A DNA stretch of 53,041 nt, from the NCBI GenBank assembly GCA_021811145.1, contig JAJZPN010000012.1:1-53041 (forward strand). Direction: 5' to 3'. This stretch comes from Pseudomonadota bacterium (GTDB lineage Bacteria; Pseudomonadota; Gammaproteobacteria; Burkholderiales; Ferrovaceae). Below the pieces are notes generated by a model. It had not been told where the DNA came from and searched no databases. It was given only the letters and a program-made list of their open reading frames with translations. The translations under genes were made by a program, and so were the position numbers. Positions 15,341 through 24,175 of the stretch are shown one piece after another. The first letter of the stretch is position 1, and each line of letters begins with the position of its first letter.

Positions 15341-15490
15341 TTACGAGCAGTGATGCTCTCCTTCATTGTTAGTCGATTGACAGTTGTTACAGGTTGATGA
15401 CTCGTGACAAGAACGATTACCTGTCCACTGCTTGATCAGATATAACGCAGCCACCACAACGATAGCTATTGCAATATAGGTATCCCACAT
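15341..15490 (-). CDS. FeoB-associated Cys-rich small membrane protein
   Basis: This 49-residue protein starts MWDTYIAIAIVVVAALYLI, one membrane helix, followed by a cytoplasmic-type tail with cysteines CHESSTCNNCQ and a final HHCS. That layout is the FeoB-associated Cys-rich membrane protein family, which takes the place of FeoC in many bacteria and is thought to help FeoB, perhaps by metal or redox sensing. Its ribosome site GGGGAGG is formed by the last codons of feoB, and its ATG begins 1 base after the feoB stop, so the two are translationally coupled. It is the third gene of the feo operon. Confidence 0.8.
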   Translation of the reverse strand: MWDTYIAIAIVVVAALYLIKQWTGNRSCHESSTCNNCQSTNNEGEHHCS

Positions 15491-15491
15491 A

Positions 15492-17357
15492 TTACCTCCC
15501 CAAGCTAAGTGTTAGCTGATAGGTGACAAAAGAAGCGATATAACCCAATAAAAACAAATAAGTTAGCATAATTGAGGGAATACGCCACGAGTTAGTCTCT
15601 CGCTTAACTGCCCCTAATGTAGCCACACATTGTGGGGCAAAAATATACCACACGAGTAAAGATAAGGCCGTGGCTAATCCCCACGAATGATGTAACACGG
15701 GTGCAAGAGCTGAGGTGCTTACTTCTCCACCATCGCTTGTAAGAGCGTATACAGTACCTAATGCGCCAACGGCAACCTCACGAGCAGCAAGACCTGGAAC
15801 AAGTGCCAAGCAAATTTGCCAGTTAAACCCAATAGGGGCAAAAATATGCTCTAAAAACTTTCCAACACTACCCGCGAAGCTGTAAGTAATCGCCGGTTCA
15901 GTGCTGTGAGCGGGAGCGATAGGGTAAGAACTTAAAAACCAGAGAATCACCATCATAGGTAAGATGATTTTACCCACTCTAGAGGTGAATATTTCTGCGC
16001 GTTCCAGTAGTCCCATTAGTAGGTTACGCATGTGCGGTAGACGATATGAAGGTAACTCCATCATCAACGGTTGATAGTGACGACGCCCAATGGTCTTTTT
16101 AAGTACAAACGCCACTATCATGGCAGAGAGAATGCCACCCATGTAGAGAGAAAACAATACTAAACCCTGCAGGTTAAATAGTCCCCAAATGGATCTATTA
16201 GGAATGAAGGCGGCGATTAATAAACCATAAACAGGAAGTCTAGCGGAACAGGTCATTAACGGAGCAATGAGTATAGTTGTTAGTCGATCACGTGGGTTTT
16301 GAATAGTGCGCGTAGCCATAATCCCAGGTATTGCACAGGCAAAACTTGAGAGTAGGGGGATAAATGATCGCCCCGACAGCCCCACACTTCCCATAATGCG
16401 ATCAAGTAAAAATGCTGCTCGAGGAAGATAACCTGAATCTTCTAGGGCTAGAATGAAGGTAAATAAAATGAGAATTTGTGGTAGGAACTGTAAAACACTT
16501 CCAGCTCCTGAAATGACCCCATCAACGAGTAAACTTCTTAATAATCCTTGCGGTAACCAATGATTGATTAAATTACTCAGCCAATCTATTCCGTTTTTGA
16601 TGGCATCCATGGGTAAATTAGCCCAGCTGAAAACAGCCTGGAAAGTGAAAAACAAGACACATGCTAAAATAATCATTCCCCATACGGGATGCATGACGAT
16701 ATTATCCAATTGTTCATTTAGGCTTTCTTTCCTTCCTGATTCATCACAACTTAAACGAATAATTTCTCTAACCCGTTGTTGCATTTCTTGTAATTCGTTG
16801 GGAGTCGGATCTTTCCAAGGCAATACTGAGGTTTGATTATCCGCAATATTGCAGTGATCAAGAAAATCAACGAGTTCCTGTGCCCCTTCATTATTAACTG
16901 CAACGCAAGAGACGACTGGAATAGCAAGCTCTTGAGAGAGTTTATCCACATCAATGATGAGTCCTTGGCTTTTAGCCGCATCCATCATGTTTAGGACTAA
17001 CACCATGGGTTTTTTTAAACGTGTTAGCTCTAACACCAAGCGTAAATGCAGTCGTAAATTTGTACTATCAACAACGCAAACAAGTAAATCGGGAGCCACT
17101 TCATCTTTAAGCTGCCCCATCACCACACGACGGGTAATGGATTCATCTAGTGAGGTGGGTGTGAGACTGTAAGTCCCCGGTAAATCAATAACATGAACTT
17201 TTTGACCAGAAGGACAGTTTAAATCCCCCTCTTTTTTTTCAACGGTCACCCCAGCATAGTTAGCGACTTTTTGTCGGCTACCCGTTAATCGATTAAACAG
17301 TGCGGTTTTACCGCAGTTTGGAGCGCCGACGAGGGCGGCAATATAGGAGTTTTTCAT
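15492..17357 (-). CDS. feoB: ferrous iron transporter B
   Basis: FeoB imports Fe2+ through the inner membrane and has an N-terminal GTPase domain: G1 GAPNCGKT (residues 11-18), the switch region NYAGVTVEKKEG, G3 DLPG and G4 NMMD. The long C-terminal part contains the two Gate repeats and about 8-10 membrane segments (for example RSFIPLLSSFACAIPGIMA with the conserved Cys, and FNWQICLALVPGLAAREVA). At 621 residues it is the short betaproteobacterial form. It overlaps the feoA stop by 4 bases (ATGA). Confidence 0.96.
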   Translation of the reverse strand: MKNSYIAALVGAPNCGKTALFNRLTGSRQKVANYAGVTVEKKEGDLNCPSGQKVHVIDLPGTYSLTPTSLDESITRRVVMGQLKDEVAPDLLVCVVDSTNLRLHLRLVLELTRLKKPMVLVLNMMDAAKSQGLIIDVDKLSQELAIPVVSCVAVNNEGAQELVDFLDHCNIADNQTSVLPWKDPTPNELQEMQQRVREIIRLSCDESGRKESLNEQLDNIVMHPVWGMIILACVLFFTFQAVFSWANLPMDAIKNGIDWLSNLINHWLPQGLLRSLLVDGVISGAGSVLQFLPQILILFTFILALEDSGYLPRAAFLLDRIMGSVGLSGRSFIPLLSSFACAIPGIMATRTIQNPRDRLTTILIAPLMTCSARLPVYGLLIAAFIPNRSIWGLFNLQGLVLFSLYMGGILSAMIVAFVLKKTIGRRHYQPLMMELPSYRLPHMRNLLMGLLERAEIFTSRVGKIILPMMVILWFLSSYPIAPAHSTEPAITYSFAGSVGKFLEHIFAPIGFNWQICLALVPGLAAREVAVGALGTVYALTSDGGEVSTSALAPVLHHSWGLATALSLLVWYIFAPQCVATLGAVKRETNSWRIPSIMLTYLFLLGYIASFVTYQLTLSLGR

Positions 17358-17623
17358 GGAGTAGGACGACTTATTTTAATGGTTTGCGCCTCTTTAACGC
17401 GAAGGGCGAAAGTTGAGGTACCAATACGAAAGGCGATAGGGTCACCTTGAGGGAAACCCTTACGCACTACTTTTAGTTTTTCCCCGGGAATAAACCCTAG
17501 CTCTAATAAGCGTCGAATACAATCCTGCCCAAGGCGCGGGTCTGTTGTGTCATCAAGACTGACTTCGCTAATAATGGCGGTTTCACCAATTTTGAGCTGA
17601 TTTGCACGGTAAATAGTATCCAT
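17354..17623 (-). CDS. feoA: FeoA family protein
   Basis: FeoA is a small SH3-like cytoplasmic protein needed for FeoB-dependent iron uptake. The 89 residues include LLELGFIPGEKLKVVRKGFPQGDPIAFRIG split across the typical beta-barrel, with the family signature GFIPGE. It is the first gene of feoA-feoB-small Cys protein, downstream of a Fur-like box. Confidence 0.93.
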   Translation of the reverse strand: MDTIYRANQLKIGETAIISEVSLDDTTDPRLGQDCIRRLLELGFIPGEKLKVVRKGFPQGDPIAFRIGTSTFALRVKEAQTIKISRPTP

Positions 17624-17629
17624 AACTCT

Positions 17630-17659
17630 ATCTTAAACGAGAATGTTTCTTATTTGCAA
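17630..17659 (-). promoter_or_regulatory. Fur-like box and promoter of the feo operon
   Basis: On the plus strand 17635-17655 reads AAACGAGAAT, G, TTTCTTATTT and matches the palindromic Fur consensus (AAATGAGAAT, N, ATTCTCATTT) at 17 of its 20 specified positions. On the minus strand it lies between a possible -35 TTGCAA (17654-17659) and -10 TAAGAT (17630-17635) with an 18-bp spacer, 12 bp before the feoA ATG. Iron-loaded Fur bound there would block the promoter, the usual control of feo operons. Confidence 0.65.
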
Positions 17660-17701
17660 TAACTCTATATGTTAATATTCAGTAAAAGTTAAGGAGTAGC
17701 T

Positions 17702-18745
17702 ATGAGTGAGCAAATAACGATAACTCGCCCTGATGATTGGCATTTACATGTGCGTGATGGTGATTTCTTACAAGCGGTTTTACCTGATACAGCAAAACAA
17801 TTTGCTCGGGCAATCATTATGCCTAATTTGAAGCCACCGGTAGTGACAGTGGCTCAGGCCCAGTCATATCGAGATCGCATCGTGACAGCTCTCCCGCCAG
17901 GCTCGTCATTTACCCCCTTGATGACGCTTTATTTAACAGAGAACACTATACCTGAGGAAATTGCTAAGGCTAAAGAGAGTGGCTTTGTTCATGCCGTAAA
18001 ATACTATCCTGCAGGCGCTACAACCAACTCTGACTCCGGGGTACGTCAATGGTCTAGGGTAGAAGGAGTATTAGAGGCCATGGAGCAGTGTGGAGTGCCA
18101 TTATTAGTACATGGTGAAGTCACTGATCCTACAATTGATGTATTTGATAGAGAAAGGGTGTTTATTGAGGATCAACTTATTCCGTTAATTCTTAAGTACC
18201 CTAAACTAAAAGTGGTATTAGAGCATATCACCACAGCATCTGCTGTGAAATTTGTTTTAACTGCTGATAAAAACGTTGCAGCAACTGTCACAGCACATCA
18301 TTTACTGCTTAATCGTAATGCCTTGTTTCAAGGTGGGATTCGTCCTCATCATTATTGTTTACCAGTATTAAAAAGAGAAAAACACCGCCAAGCTTTACTT
18401 GAGGCTGTGGCATCAGGAAATAATAAGTTTTTCCTGGGGACAGATAGTGCTCCTCATCCTCAATCGTTGAAAGAAAATGCTTGTGGCTGTGCTGGAATCT
18501 ACACAGCTCACGCAGCCATGGAGTTATACGCTGAAGCCTTTGAGAGTGTTGGTGCGCTTGATAAATTAGAGGGATTTGCTTCTTTTTATGGCGCGGATTT
18601 TTACGGGTTAGCACGCAATACAGAAAAAATAACCCTTATCAAACAGCAAGTTAAGGTTCCAGCTCAATTAAATTATGGCTCAGAAACATTGATCCCCATG
18701 AGAGCTGGGGAGTTTCTCGTATGGAGCTTTAATAGCGAATCTTGA
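17702..18745 (+). CDS. pyrC: dihydroorotase
   Basis: PyrC cyclises carbamoyl aspartate to dihydroorotate in pyrimidine synthesis. The zinc site is visible as His14 and His16 in [10 protein letters not shown], the carbamylated Lys100 in [14 protein letters not shown], and later [17 protein letters not shown] and GTDSAPH. The 347 residues match the single-domain E. coli class (class II). An AAGGAG site precedes the ATG. It is divergent from feoA, and rnpB begins 12 bp after its stop. Confidence 0.97.
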   Translation: MSEQITITRPDDWHLHVRDGDFLQAVLPDTAKQFARAIIMPNLKPPVVTVAQAQSYRDRIVTALPPGSSFTPLMTLYLTENTIPEEIAKAKESGFVHAVKYYPAGATTNSDSGVRQWSRVEGVLEAMEQCGVPLLVHGEVTDPTIDVFDRERVFIEDQLIPLILKYPKLKVVLEHITTASAVKFVLTADKNVAATVTAHHLLLNRNALFQGGIRPHHYCLPVLKREKHRQALLEAVASGNNKFFLGTDSAPHPQSLKENACGCAGIYTAHAAMELYAEAFESVGALDKLEGFASFYGADFYGLARNTEKITLIKQQVKVPAQLNYGSETLIPMRAGEFLVWSFNSES

Positions 18746-18751
18746 TAGAAT
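18746..18751 (+). promoter_or_regulatory. -10 element of rnpB
   Basis: TAGAAT at 18746-18751 directly follows the pyrC stop codon (18743-18745) and ends 6 bases before the first base of mature RNase P RNA, the right place for a -10. A convincing -35 is not seen in the pyrC tail. Confidence 0.45.
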
Positions 18752-18757
18752 GTACTT

Positions 18758-19112
18758 GAAGCTGACTAGACAGTCGCTGCGTGCTTTGGCACGGAGAGGA
18801 AAGTCCGGGCTCCATAGAGCAGAATGCCGGTTAACGACCGGAAGCCGTGAGGTTATGGAAAGTGATACAGAGACTTAGACCGCCGATGTATTGTTAATTC
18901 AATGCAGGTAAGGGTGAAAAGGTGCGGTAAGAGCGCACCGCAGGGCTGGTAACAGCACTGGCATGTTAAACCCCATTCGGAGCAAGACCAAATAGAGGAA
19001 CGTTAACGTGGCTCGCGTTGTTCCTGGGTAGGTTGCTTGAACGATTGGGTAACCAATCGTCTAGAGGAATGACTGTCCACGACAGAACCCGGCTTATCGG
19101 TCAGCTTCACCT
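18758..19112 (+). ncRNA. rnpB: RNase P RNA, bacterial type A
   Basis: This is the catalytic RNA that trims tRNA 5' ends. It starts GAAGCTGACTAGACAGTCGC and ends CGGTCAGCTTCACC, so the terminal P1 helix GAAGCTGACT / CGGTCAGCTTC closes the molecule. The universally conserved blocks are present: GAGAGGAAAGTCCGGGCTCC near the 5' end, GGGTGAAAAGGTGCGGTAAG in the middle, and ACAGAACCCGGCTTATCGG near the 3' end. P3 is a short GTGCTTTGGCAC hairpin. Length is about 355 bases. Confidence 0.97.
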
Positions 19113-19184
19113 TCACCTTTTCTTTTCAGAAACTTAAATCCCCGATATTTCCTAAAAAAAACAGTGGTTTGCTGGTTTTTCTAC

Positions 19185-19237
19185 TTGACCTTGCTGTACT
19201 TATGCCATATAGTGGAAAAAAGTGGGGATTTATGGGA
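19185..19237 (+). promoter_or_regulatory. mraZ (dcw) promoter with three MraZ-binding repeats
   Basis: TTGACC (19185-19190) and TATAGT (19208-19213) are spaced by 17 bp, each one base from consensus. Three direct repeats of the TGGGN type, TGGAA (19213-19217), TGGGG (19223-19227) and TGGGA (19233-19237), follow with exact 10-bp phasing, overlapping the -10 end and transcription start. MraZ binds such repeats and represses its own operon, so the dcw cluster is probably autoregulated from here. Confidence 0.8.
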
Positions 19238-19274
19238 AATTAGGTCTTTTTCTGGCTAAAAAAAAGGGGAGAGT

Positions 19275-19721
19275 GTGTTTCAAGGGCCATCGTTAATTAG
19301 TTTGGATGCCAAAGGACGACTGGCAGTGCCAACTCGTTATCGAGACGCTTTGCGCTTGCAAAGTGATGGTCACTTGGTTATTACCGCTCACCCACATCGT
19401 TGTCTTCTGCTTTACCCTCGTTCCGCATGGGAACCTATTCGTGATGCCATCATGAAGCGCTCAGGGTTTGATAAGAACTCAACCTTATTGCAAGGTTTAT
19501 TAGTTGGTCATGCCGATGATGTGGAAATGGATAGTTCGGGGCGAGTGTTAGTTGCTCCTGCACTAAGACGTTTTGCCTCAATTGATCGTGAAGTGATGAT
19601 GTTTGGACAGGGCAGTCATTTTAAGTTATGGAATCCTCCTGCTTGGGACGAACAGTTCAAAGAAATCGAGCGTCTTGGTGCCGATCTTGTACCTACTGGT
19701 ATGGAAGATTTCTCACTGTGA
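19275..19721 (+). CDS. mraZ: transcriptional regulator MraZ
   Basis: MraZ is a DNA-binding protein made of two AbrB-like SpoVT domains. The first opens MFQGPSLISLDAKGRLAVPTR, the second contains DDVEMDSSGRVLVAPALR; the paired DxxGR motifs contact DNA. It has 148 residues. The start is a GTG at 19275 after GGGGAGA, and it gives the expected N-terminus. Its last codons overlap the rsmH start (GTGA). It heads the dcw cluster and likely binds the repeats at 19213-19237. Confidence 0.95.
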   Translation: MFQGPSLISLDAKGRLAVPTRYRDALRLQSDGHLVITAHPHRCLLLYPRSAWEPIRDAIMKRSGFDKNSTLLQGLLVGHADDVEMDSSGRVLVAPALRRFASIDREVMMFGQGSHFKLWNPPAWDEQFKEIERLGADLVPTGMEDFSL

Positions 19722-20668
19722 TAACGAGCCAATCCTCCTCGTCCCAATCAACACATGTTAGTGTGCTTCTGGCTGAGGCTGTAGAAGCGCTTACAATTAT
19801 TCCTGATGGCATTTATGTTGATGGTACATTTGGACGTGGTGGCCACGCTCGAGCAATCTTAAATCAACTGGGTCCACATGGAAAGCTGATTGCTTTTGAT
19901 CGTGATCCAGAGGCTTATTTAATCGGCCAACAATGGCAAGATAATCGCCTTCACTTTGTCCATGCTCGTTTCTCTGAAATGCAACGTAAACTGTCAGAGC
20001 TTGGTATAACCAAAGTAAACGGTATTTTATTAGATCTAGGTGTGTCTTCTCCACAATTAGACGAACCGCAGCGTGGTTTTAGTTTTCGTTCCGATGGGCC
20101 TCTTGATATGAGAATGAATCCCGCGGTGGGATTATCTGCAAGAGAGTGGTTAGAGCAAGTTGATGAAAAAGAATTGGTTCGCGTTATCCGGGATTATGGT
20201 GAAGAGCGTTTTGCAAGACAAATTGCCTCAGCGATTGTTAACCAAAGAAATGTAAAGCCACTTGAGACCACTCAACAGTTGTCTGAGTTAATTGCCAAGG
20301 TTGTCAAAAAAAGAGAGCCAGGGCTCAATCCCGCTACGCGTACTTTTCAGGCTATTCGCATATTCATTAATAAAGAATTAGAAGAAATAGAAGAGGTATT
20401 GCCGCAAACGCTTTCTCTTTTAGAGGAAGAGGGAAGAATAGTAGTAATTAGTTTTCATTCTTTGGAAGACCGTTTGATTAAACAGTTTTTTAAGCGCCAT
20501 TCATCGCCACCAGAAATACCTCGAGGTCTTGCTATACCCGAGTCACAAAGACCGCAACCGTTACTTCGTTTAGTGGGTAAAAGTACTAGAGCCTCTCAAC
20601 ACGAGCAAGAGACAAACCCGAGAAGTCGTAGTGCCATTATGCGTGTCGCTGAGAGGTGTGCTGCATGA
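19718..20668 (+). CDS. rsmH: 16S rRNA (cytosine-1402-N4) methyltransferase
   Basis: RsmH (MraW) methylates C1402 of 16S rRNA. It shows HVSVLLAEAVEAL, the SAM-binding YVDGTFGRGGHARAIL and LIAFDRDPEA, GILLDLGVSSPQLD and RGFSFRSDGPLDMRM, all hallmark segments. The start is taken at the GTG at 19718, overlapping the mraZ stop by 4 bases; the frame is open further upstream within mraZ but those residues do not belong to the family. Length is then 316 residues. Its stop overlaps the ftsL ATG (ATGA). Confidence 0.95.
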   Translation: MITSQSSSSQSTHVSVLLAEAVEALTIIPDGIYVDGTFGRGGHARAILNQLGPHGKLIAFDRDPEAYLIGQQWQDNRLHFVHARFSEMQRKLSELGITKVNGILLDLGVSSPQLDEPQRGFSFRSDGPLDMRMNPAVGLSAREWLEQVDEKELVRVIRDYGEERFARQIASAIVNQRNVKPLETTQQLSELIAKVVKKREPGLNPATRTFQAIRIFINKELEEIEEVLPQTLSLLEEEGRIVVISFHSLEDRLIKQFFKRHSSPPEIPRGLAIPESQRPQPLLRLVGKSTRASQHEQETNPRSRSAIMRVAERCAA

Positions 20669-20943
20669 ATCGGCTTAACTTAATCCTGTTTTTAATCGTT
20701 GTTTTCATGTCTCTCGCAGTAGTTAATGCACAGCATCGTTCGCGTGTTCTTTTTATGGACTTACAAAAAGAGCATGATTACGCATTACAGTTACACAACG
20801 ATTGGAATGAATTACAAATTCAGCAAGGATCATTGACCTCAAGTAAACGAATCGAAGATGGAGCGATACGAGAGTTGCAAATGCATTCTCCATTACCAAG
20901 TAAGGTGAAGTTGATTATTTCATCTGCACAGGGTGCATCATGA
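20665..20943 (+). CDS. ftsL: cell division protein FtsL
   Basis: FtsL is a bitopic membrane protein of the FtsQLB complex that activates septal peptidoglycan synthesis. The 92 residues have a short cytoplasmic tail (MNRLN), one membrane helix (LILFLIVVFMSLAVV), then a heptad-like coiled coil (LFMDLQKEHDYALQLHNDW). The ATG at 20665 overlaps the rsmH stop. The call rests on position and topology as much as on sequence, since FtsL is poorly conserved; the NAQHRSR motif after the membrane segment supports it. Confidence 0.92.
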   Translation: MNRLNLILFLIVVFMSLAVVNAQHRSRVLFMDLQKEHDYALQLHNDWNELQIQQGSLTSSKRIEDGAIRELQMHSPLPSKVKLIISSAQGAS

Positions 20944-22673
20944 AATTTGATCCCAAACCTCAATCTCGATTTAATTTCAAACTAGAAGGATGGCGATCCC
21001 GCGTATTACTGTTGTTTTTAATGGGATGGTTTGTAGTACTTGTTGGTCGCGATATGTATTTACAAGGTTTTAACGCCAGCTTTTTGCAGCATAAAGGGCA
21101 AGAGCGGTATAGCCGCGTGATAGATATTCCCGCTAACAGAGGAATTATTCGTGACCGTAATGGTGTTCCTCTTGCCATTAGCGTCCCGTCTGAATCTATT
21201 CTCGCAAGCCGTGAGAATGTTGACATCGATGAACATCAAGAAAGAAAACTAGCCGGTTTACTGGGTATTGATGTGGATGAATTAAAACAAAAGCTCGATG
21301 AAGGTAAACACAATATTGTCTACTTGAAGCGACAAGTCAGTCCCTCTGTGGCTGATCAGATTATGCGTCTTGATATTACAGGATTGTTTCCTCAGCGTGG
21401 TTATCACCGTGCCTATCCCAAAGGTGAGGAGGTGGCTCACGTAATTGGTTTTACCAATGCAGATGATATCGGTCAAGAGGGCATCGAATATGCCTATCAA
21501 CATTCTTTGGGTGGGCGTGATGGAGCAAAACGAGTTATTAAAGATCGTGCAGGACATATCATTGAAGATGAGCAAAATATTCGTGCTTCACGTCCAGGAC
21601 AAGATGTCACACTCAGCATTGATTATCGCATTCAGCACCTCGCTTATCGTGAATTAAGTAAAGCGGTTGAACAGCATCACGCTCAAGCAGGATCAGTAAT
21701 TGTTGTTGATAGTCTTACTGGTGAAATATTGGCTCTAGCTAATTGTCCTAATTATGATCCTAATGACCGCCATCATTTGTCAGGGGCTCAACTAAGAAAT
21801 CGCGCTTTAACAGATTCTTATGAACCAGGTTCAACTCTTAAACCTTTTACTATTGCCACAGCCCTTGAATTAGGAAAAGTGACACCCAATACGATTATTC
21901 CAACCACAGGCGGAGTAATGACAATTGGCCCTGCCAGAATTCATGATACACACCACTCAGATGAATTAACTGTTTCTCAAGTTATTCAGCGCTCAAGTAA
22001 TGTGGGAGCCGCAAGGATTGCGTTATCAATGAATCCTAAAGATATGTGGAATACATTTACTGATGCGGGCTTTGGTTTGCCACCTAAATTAGGTTTTCCT
22101 GGAGAAACAGGAGGTAAAGTTCGACCTTATAGAACATGGCGTCCTATCGAGCAAGCAACAATGGCTTATGGCAATGGTATATCCGTTAGTCTTGCTCAAC
22201 TCGCCCAAGCCTATACGGTTTTTGCTAACCATGGCATGTTAAAACCGTTATCAATTGTTAAGGTTAATGGCCCTGTTAGCGGTCGACAAGTGTTTTCTGC
22301 AAAAACTGCTGATGAAGTAAAAACCATGCTTGAAATGGTGGTTCAACCTGGCGGTACAGCTATTGAGGCTCAGGTAAAAGGATACCGCGTTGCAGGAAAA
22401 ACGGGGACTGCTCATAAAGTAAGTGGACGTCATTACGGTAACCATTATGTTGCTTCTTTTGTAGGATTTGCTCCTGCATCTAATCCGCGCTATGTCATTG
22501 CGGTCATGATTGATGATCCGCAAGGTGCGGTGTACTACGGTGGTGAAGTTGCTGCCCCTGTTTTTTCTGTTCTTATGGGTAGCGTATTACAAATGAACGG
22601 TATTCCTCCAGATGATCCTGGATCGGGGGATTATCACATCACTACGAAAAGTGATGCAGCGGAGGATACATGA
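20940..22673 (+). CDS. ftsI: peptidoglycan D,D-transpeptidase FtsI (PBP3)
   Basis: FtsI crosslinks septal peptidoglycan. A cytoplasmic head and one membrane anchor (VLLLFLMGWFVVLVG, about 22-36) precede the periplasmic pedestal domain (RGIIRDRNGVPLAIS). The transpeptidase domain has the three penicillin-binding motifs: STLK with the nucleophile Ser298, SSN (352-354) and KTGT (487-490). Length is 577. It overlaps ftsL by 4 bases and is itself overlapped by murE. Confidence 0.97.
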   Translation: MKFDPKPQSRFNFKLEGWRSRVLLLFLMGWFVVLVGRDMYLQGFNASFLQHKGQERYSRVIDIPANRGIIRDRNGVPLAISVPSESILASRENVDIDEHQERKLAGLLGIDVDELKQKLDEGKHNIVYLKRQVSPSVADQIMRLDITGLFPQRGYHRAYPKGEEVAHVIGFTNADDIGQEGIEYAYQHSLGGRDGAKRVIKDRAGHIIEDEQNIRASRPGQDVTLSIDYRIQHLAYRELSKAVEQHHAQAGSVIVVDSLTGEILALANCPNYDPNDRHHLSGAQLRNRALTDSYEPGSTLKPFTIATALELGKVTPNTIIPTTGGVMTIGPARIHDTHHSDELTVSQVIQRSSNVGAARIALSMNPKDMWNTFTDAGFGLPPKLGFPGETGGKVRPYRTWRPIEQATMAYGNGISVSLAQLAQAYTVFANHGMLKPLSIVKVNGPVSGRQVFSAKTADEVKTMLEMVVQPGGTAIEAQVKGYRVAGKTGTAHKVSGRHYGNHYVASFVGFAPASNPRYVIAVMIDDPQGAVYYGGEVAAPVFSVLMGSVLQMNGIPPDDPGSGDYHITTKSDAAEDT

Positions 22674-24175
22674 TGATGAATTCTGTTAAGTATCCTCTTC
22701 CTCCTGGCCGCGGTGAGTTTAAACAAGCCGCGGCCCAATTGCATTCAGAACTGCAGATTCAAGGATTAACTGCAGACAGTAGAGATATTAAACAAGGTGA
22801 TACTTTTGTTGCCTATAAAGGCGAACGAGTGGATGGGCGAGACTACATTGCTGATGCGATTGAGCGTGGAGCCCAATCTGTAATTTGGGATCCAGAGGGC
22901 TTTGATTGGCCGGTTAAATGGCAAGCAATTAGCCATCGTTCTGTGACTAATTTAAAAGATAACATCAGCGTGATTGCTGCTGAGGTGTATGGTAATCCAA
23001 GCCAACAATTAAGAGTAACCGGTGTAACAGGGACGAATGGTAAGAGTAGTTGTAGCCTCTGGCTGGCCCAACTGTTGTCACGCATAGACGGTAATTGCGC
23101 TGTCATGGGTACTTTAGGTAATGGTATTTGGCCGCATTTAAGTGAATCTCAAAACACAACTGCCGATGCAATTGAGTGTCAGAAGTGGCTTAAAAGCTTT
23201 GTTGATCAGCATTGTAAAGACTGTGTCATGGAAGTGTCGTCTCATGGTTTAGTTCAGGGACGTGTTGGTGGGGTTAATTTTACTGGCGCTATATTTACTA
23301 ATTTAACTCGTGATCATTTGGACTATCACGGCACCATGGAAGCTTATGCTGAAGCAAAAGCATTGCTTTTTCAGGCACAAGGTTTGCAATGGGCTGTAAT
23401 CAACTATGACGACGAATTTGGTAAGAATCTACTTAATCGTTACCGTACTGCTATTCCTCAAGTTATCGGTTATTCGCTAACGGCGACTGACAACCCTGGT
23501 ATTTTATCTGCCTTCAATATTAGATTGAGTGCCCAAGGAGCAGAGTTTGATTTCTCTTTTGAAGGAAAGACTTACCATGTATCAAGTCCGTTATTAGGGC
23601 GTTTTAATGTCGCTAATCTTTTGGCTGTCCTTGCTGCATTAATATGTCTTGATATTAATCTTAATCAAGTGGTAGGACCCATTGCGTCACTGAATCCACC
23701 TCCAGGAAGATTGGAGAAGATTATTTCTAAAAATGGTTTTGTAGCAGTAATTGATTATGCTCATACCCCCGATGCGTTAGAGCAAGTATTGATCACGTTA
23801 AGAGAAATTACTCCTACTCATAACAATCTTATTTGTGTGTTTGGCTGCGGTGGAAATCGTGACAAAGGAAAACGCTCTCTTATGGGTAAGGTAGTTGATC
23901 AGTTCGCTGATCAAATCATTGTCACAAACGATAATCCACGCGATGAGGAACCCGAAGAAATTATTCACGCCATTCAATCCGGTATAGCTGGAGTGAGTAA
24001 GGCTATCCTTGATCGTCGTGAGGCTATTGAGTATGCCCTGAGTTGCGCTCGTCCTGGTGATGTGGTTCTTGTGGCTGGTAAAGGGCATGAAGACTACCAA
24101 GAGGTAAAAGGTGTTAAACATTATTTTAGCGATCAGCAGGTTGTAAAAGAATATCTACAAAGGAGTGAGGGATGA
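22670..24175 (+). CDS. murE: UDP-MurNAc-L-Ala-D-Glu:meso-diaminopimelate ligase
   Basis: MurE adds the third peptide residue to the cell-wall precursor. The ATP loop is TGTNGKSS (120-127; most relatives have GKT). The substrate-selecting motif DNPR in VTNDNPRDEEPEEI shows meso-diaminopimelate rather than lysine. EVSSHGL and DYAHTPDAL are also diagnostic. Three ATGs stand in a row at 22670-22678; the first overlaps the ftsI stop. It has about 501 residues and overlaps murF by 4 bases. Confidence 0.96.
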   Translation: MMMNSVKYPLPPGRGEFKQAAAQLHSELQIQGLTADSRDIKQGDTFVAYKGERVDGRDYIADAIERGAQSVIWDPEGFDWPVKWQAISHRSVTNLKDNISVIAAEVYGNPSQQLRVTGVTGTNGKSSCSLWLAQLLSRIDGNCAVMGTLGNGIWPHLSESQNTTADAIECQKWLKSFVDQHCKDCVMEVSSHGLVQGRVGGVNFTGAIFTNLTRDHLDYHGTMEAYAEAKALLFQAQGLQWAVINYDDEFGKNLLNRYRTAIPQVIGYSLTATDNPGILSAFNIRLSAQGAEFDFSFEGKTYHVSSPLLGRFNVANLLAVLAALICLDINLNQVVGPIASLNPPPGRLEKIISKNGFVAVIDYAHTPDALEQVLITLREITPTHNNLICVFGCGGNRDKGKRSLMGKVVDQFADQIIVTNDNPRDEEPEEIIHAIQSGIAGVSKAILDRREAIEYALSCARPGDVVLVAGKGHEDYQEVKGVKHYFSDQQVVKEYLQRSEG

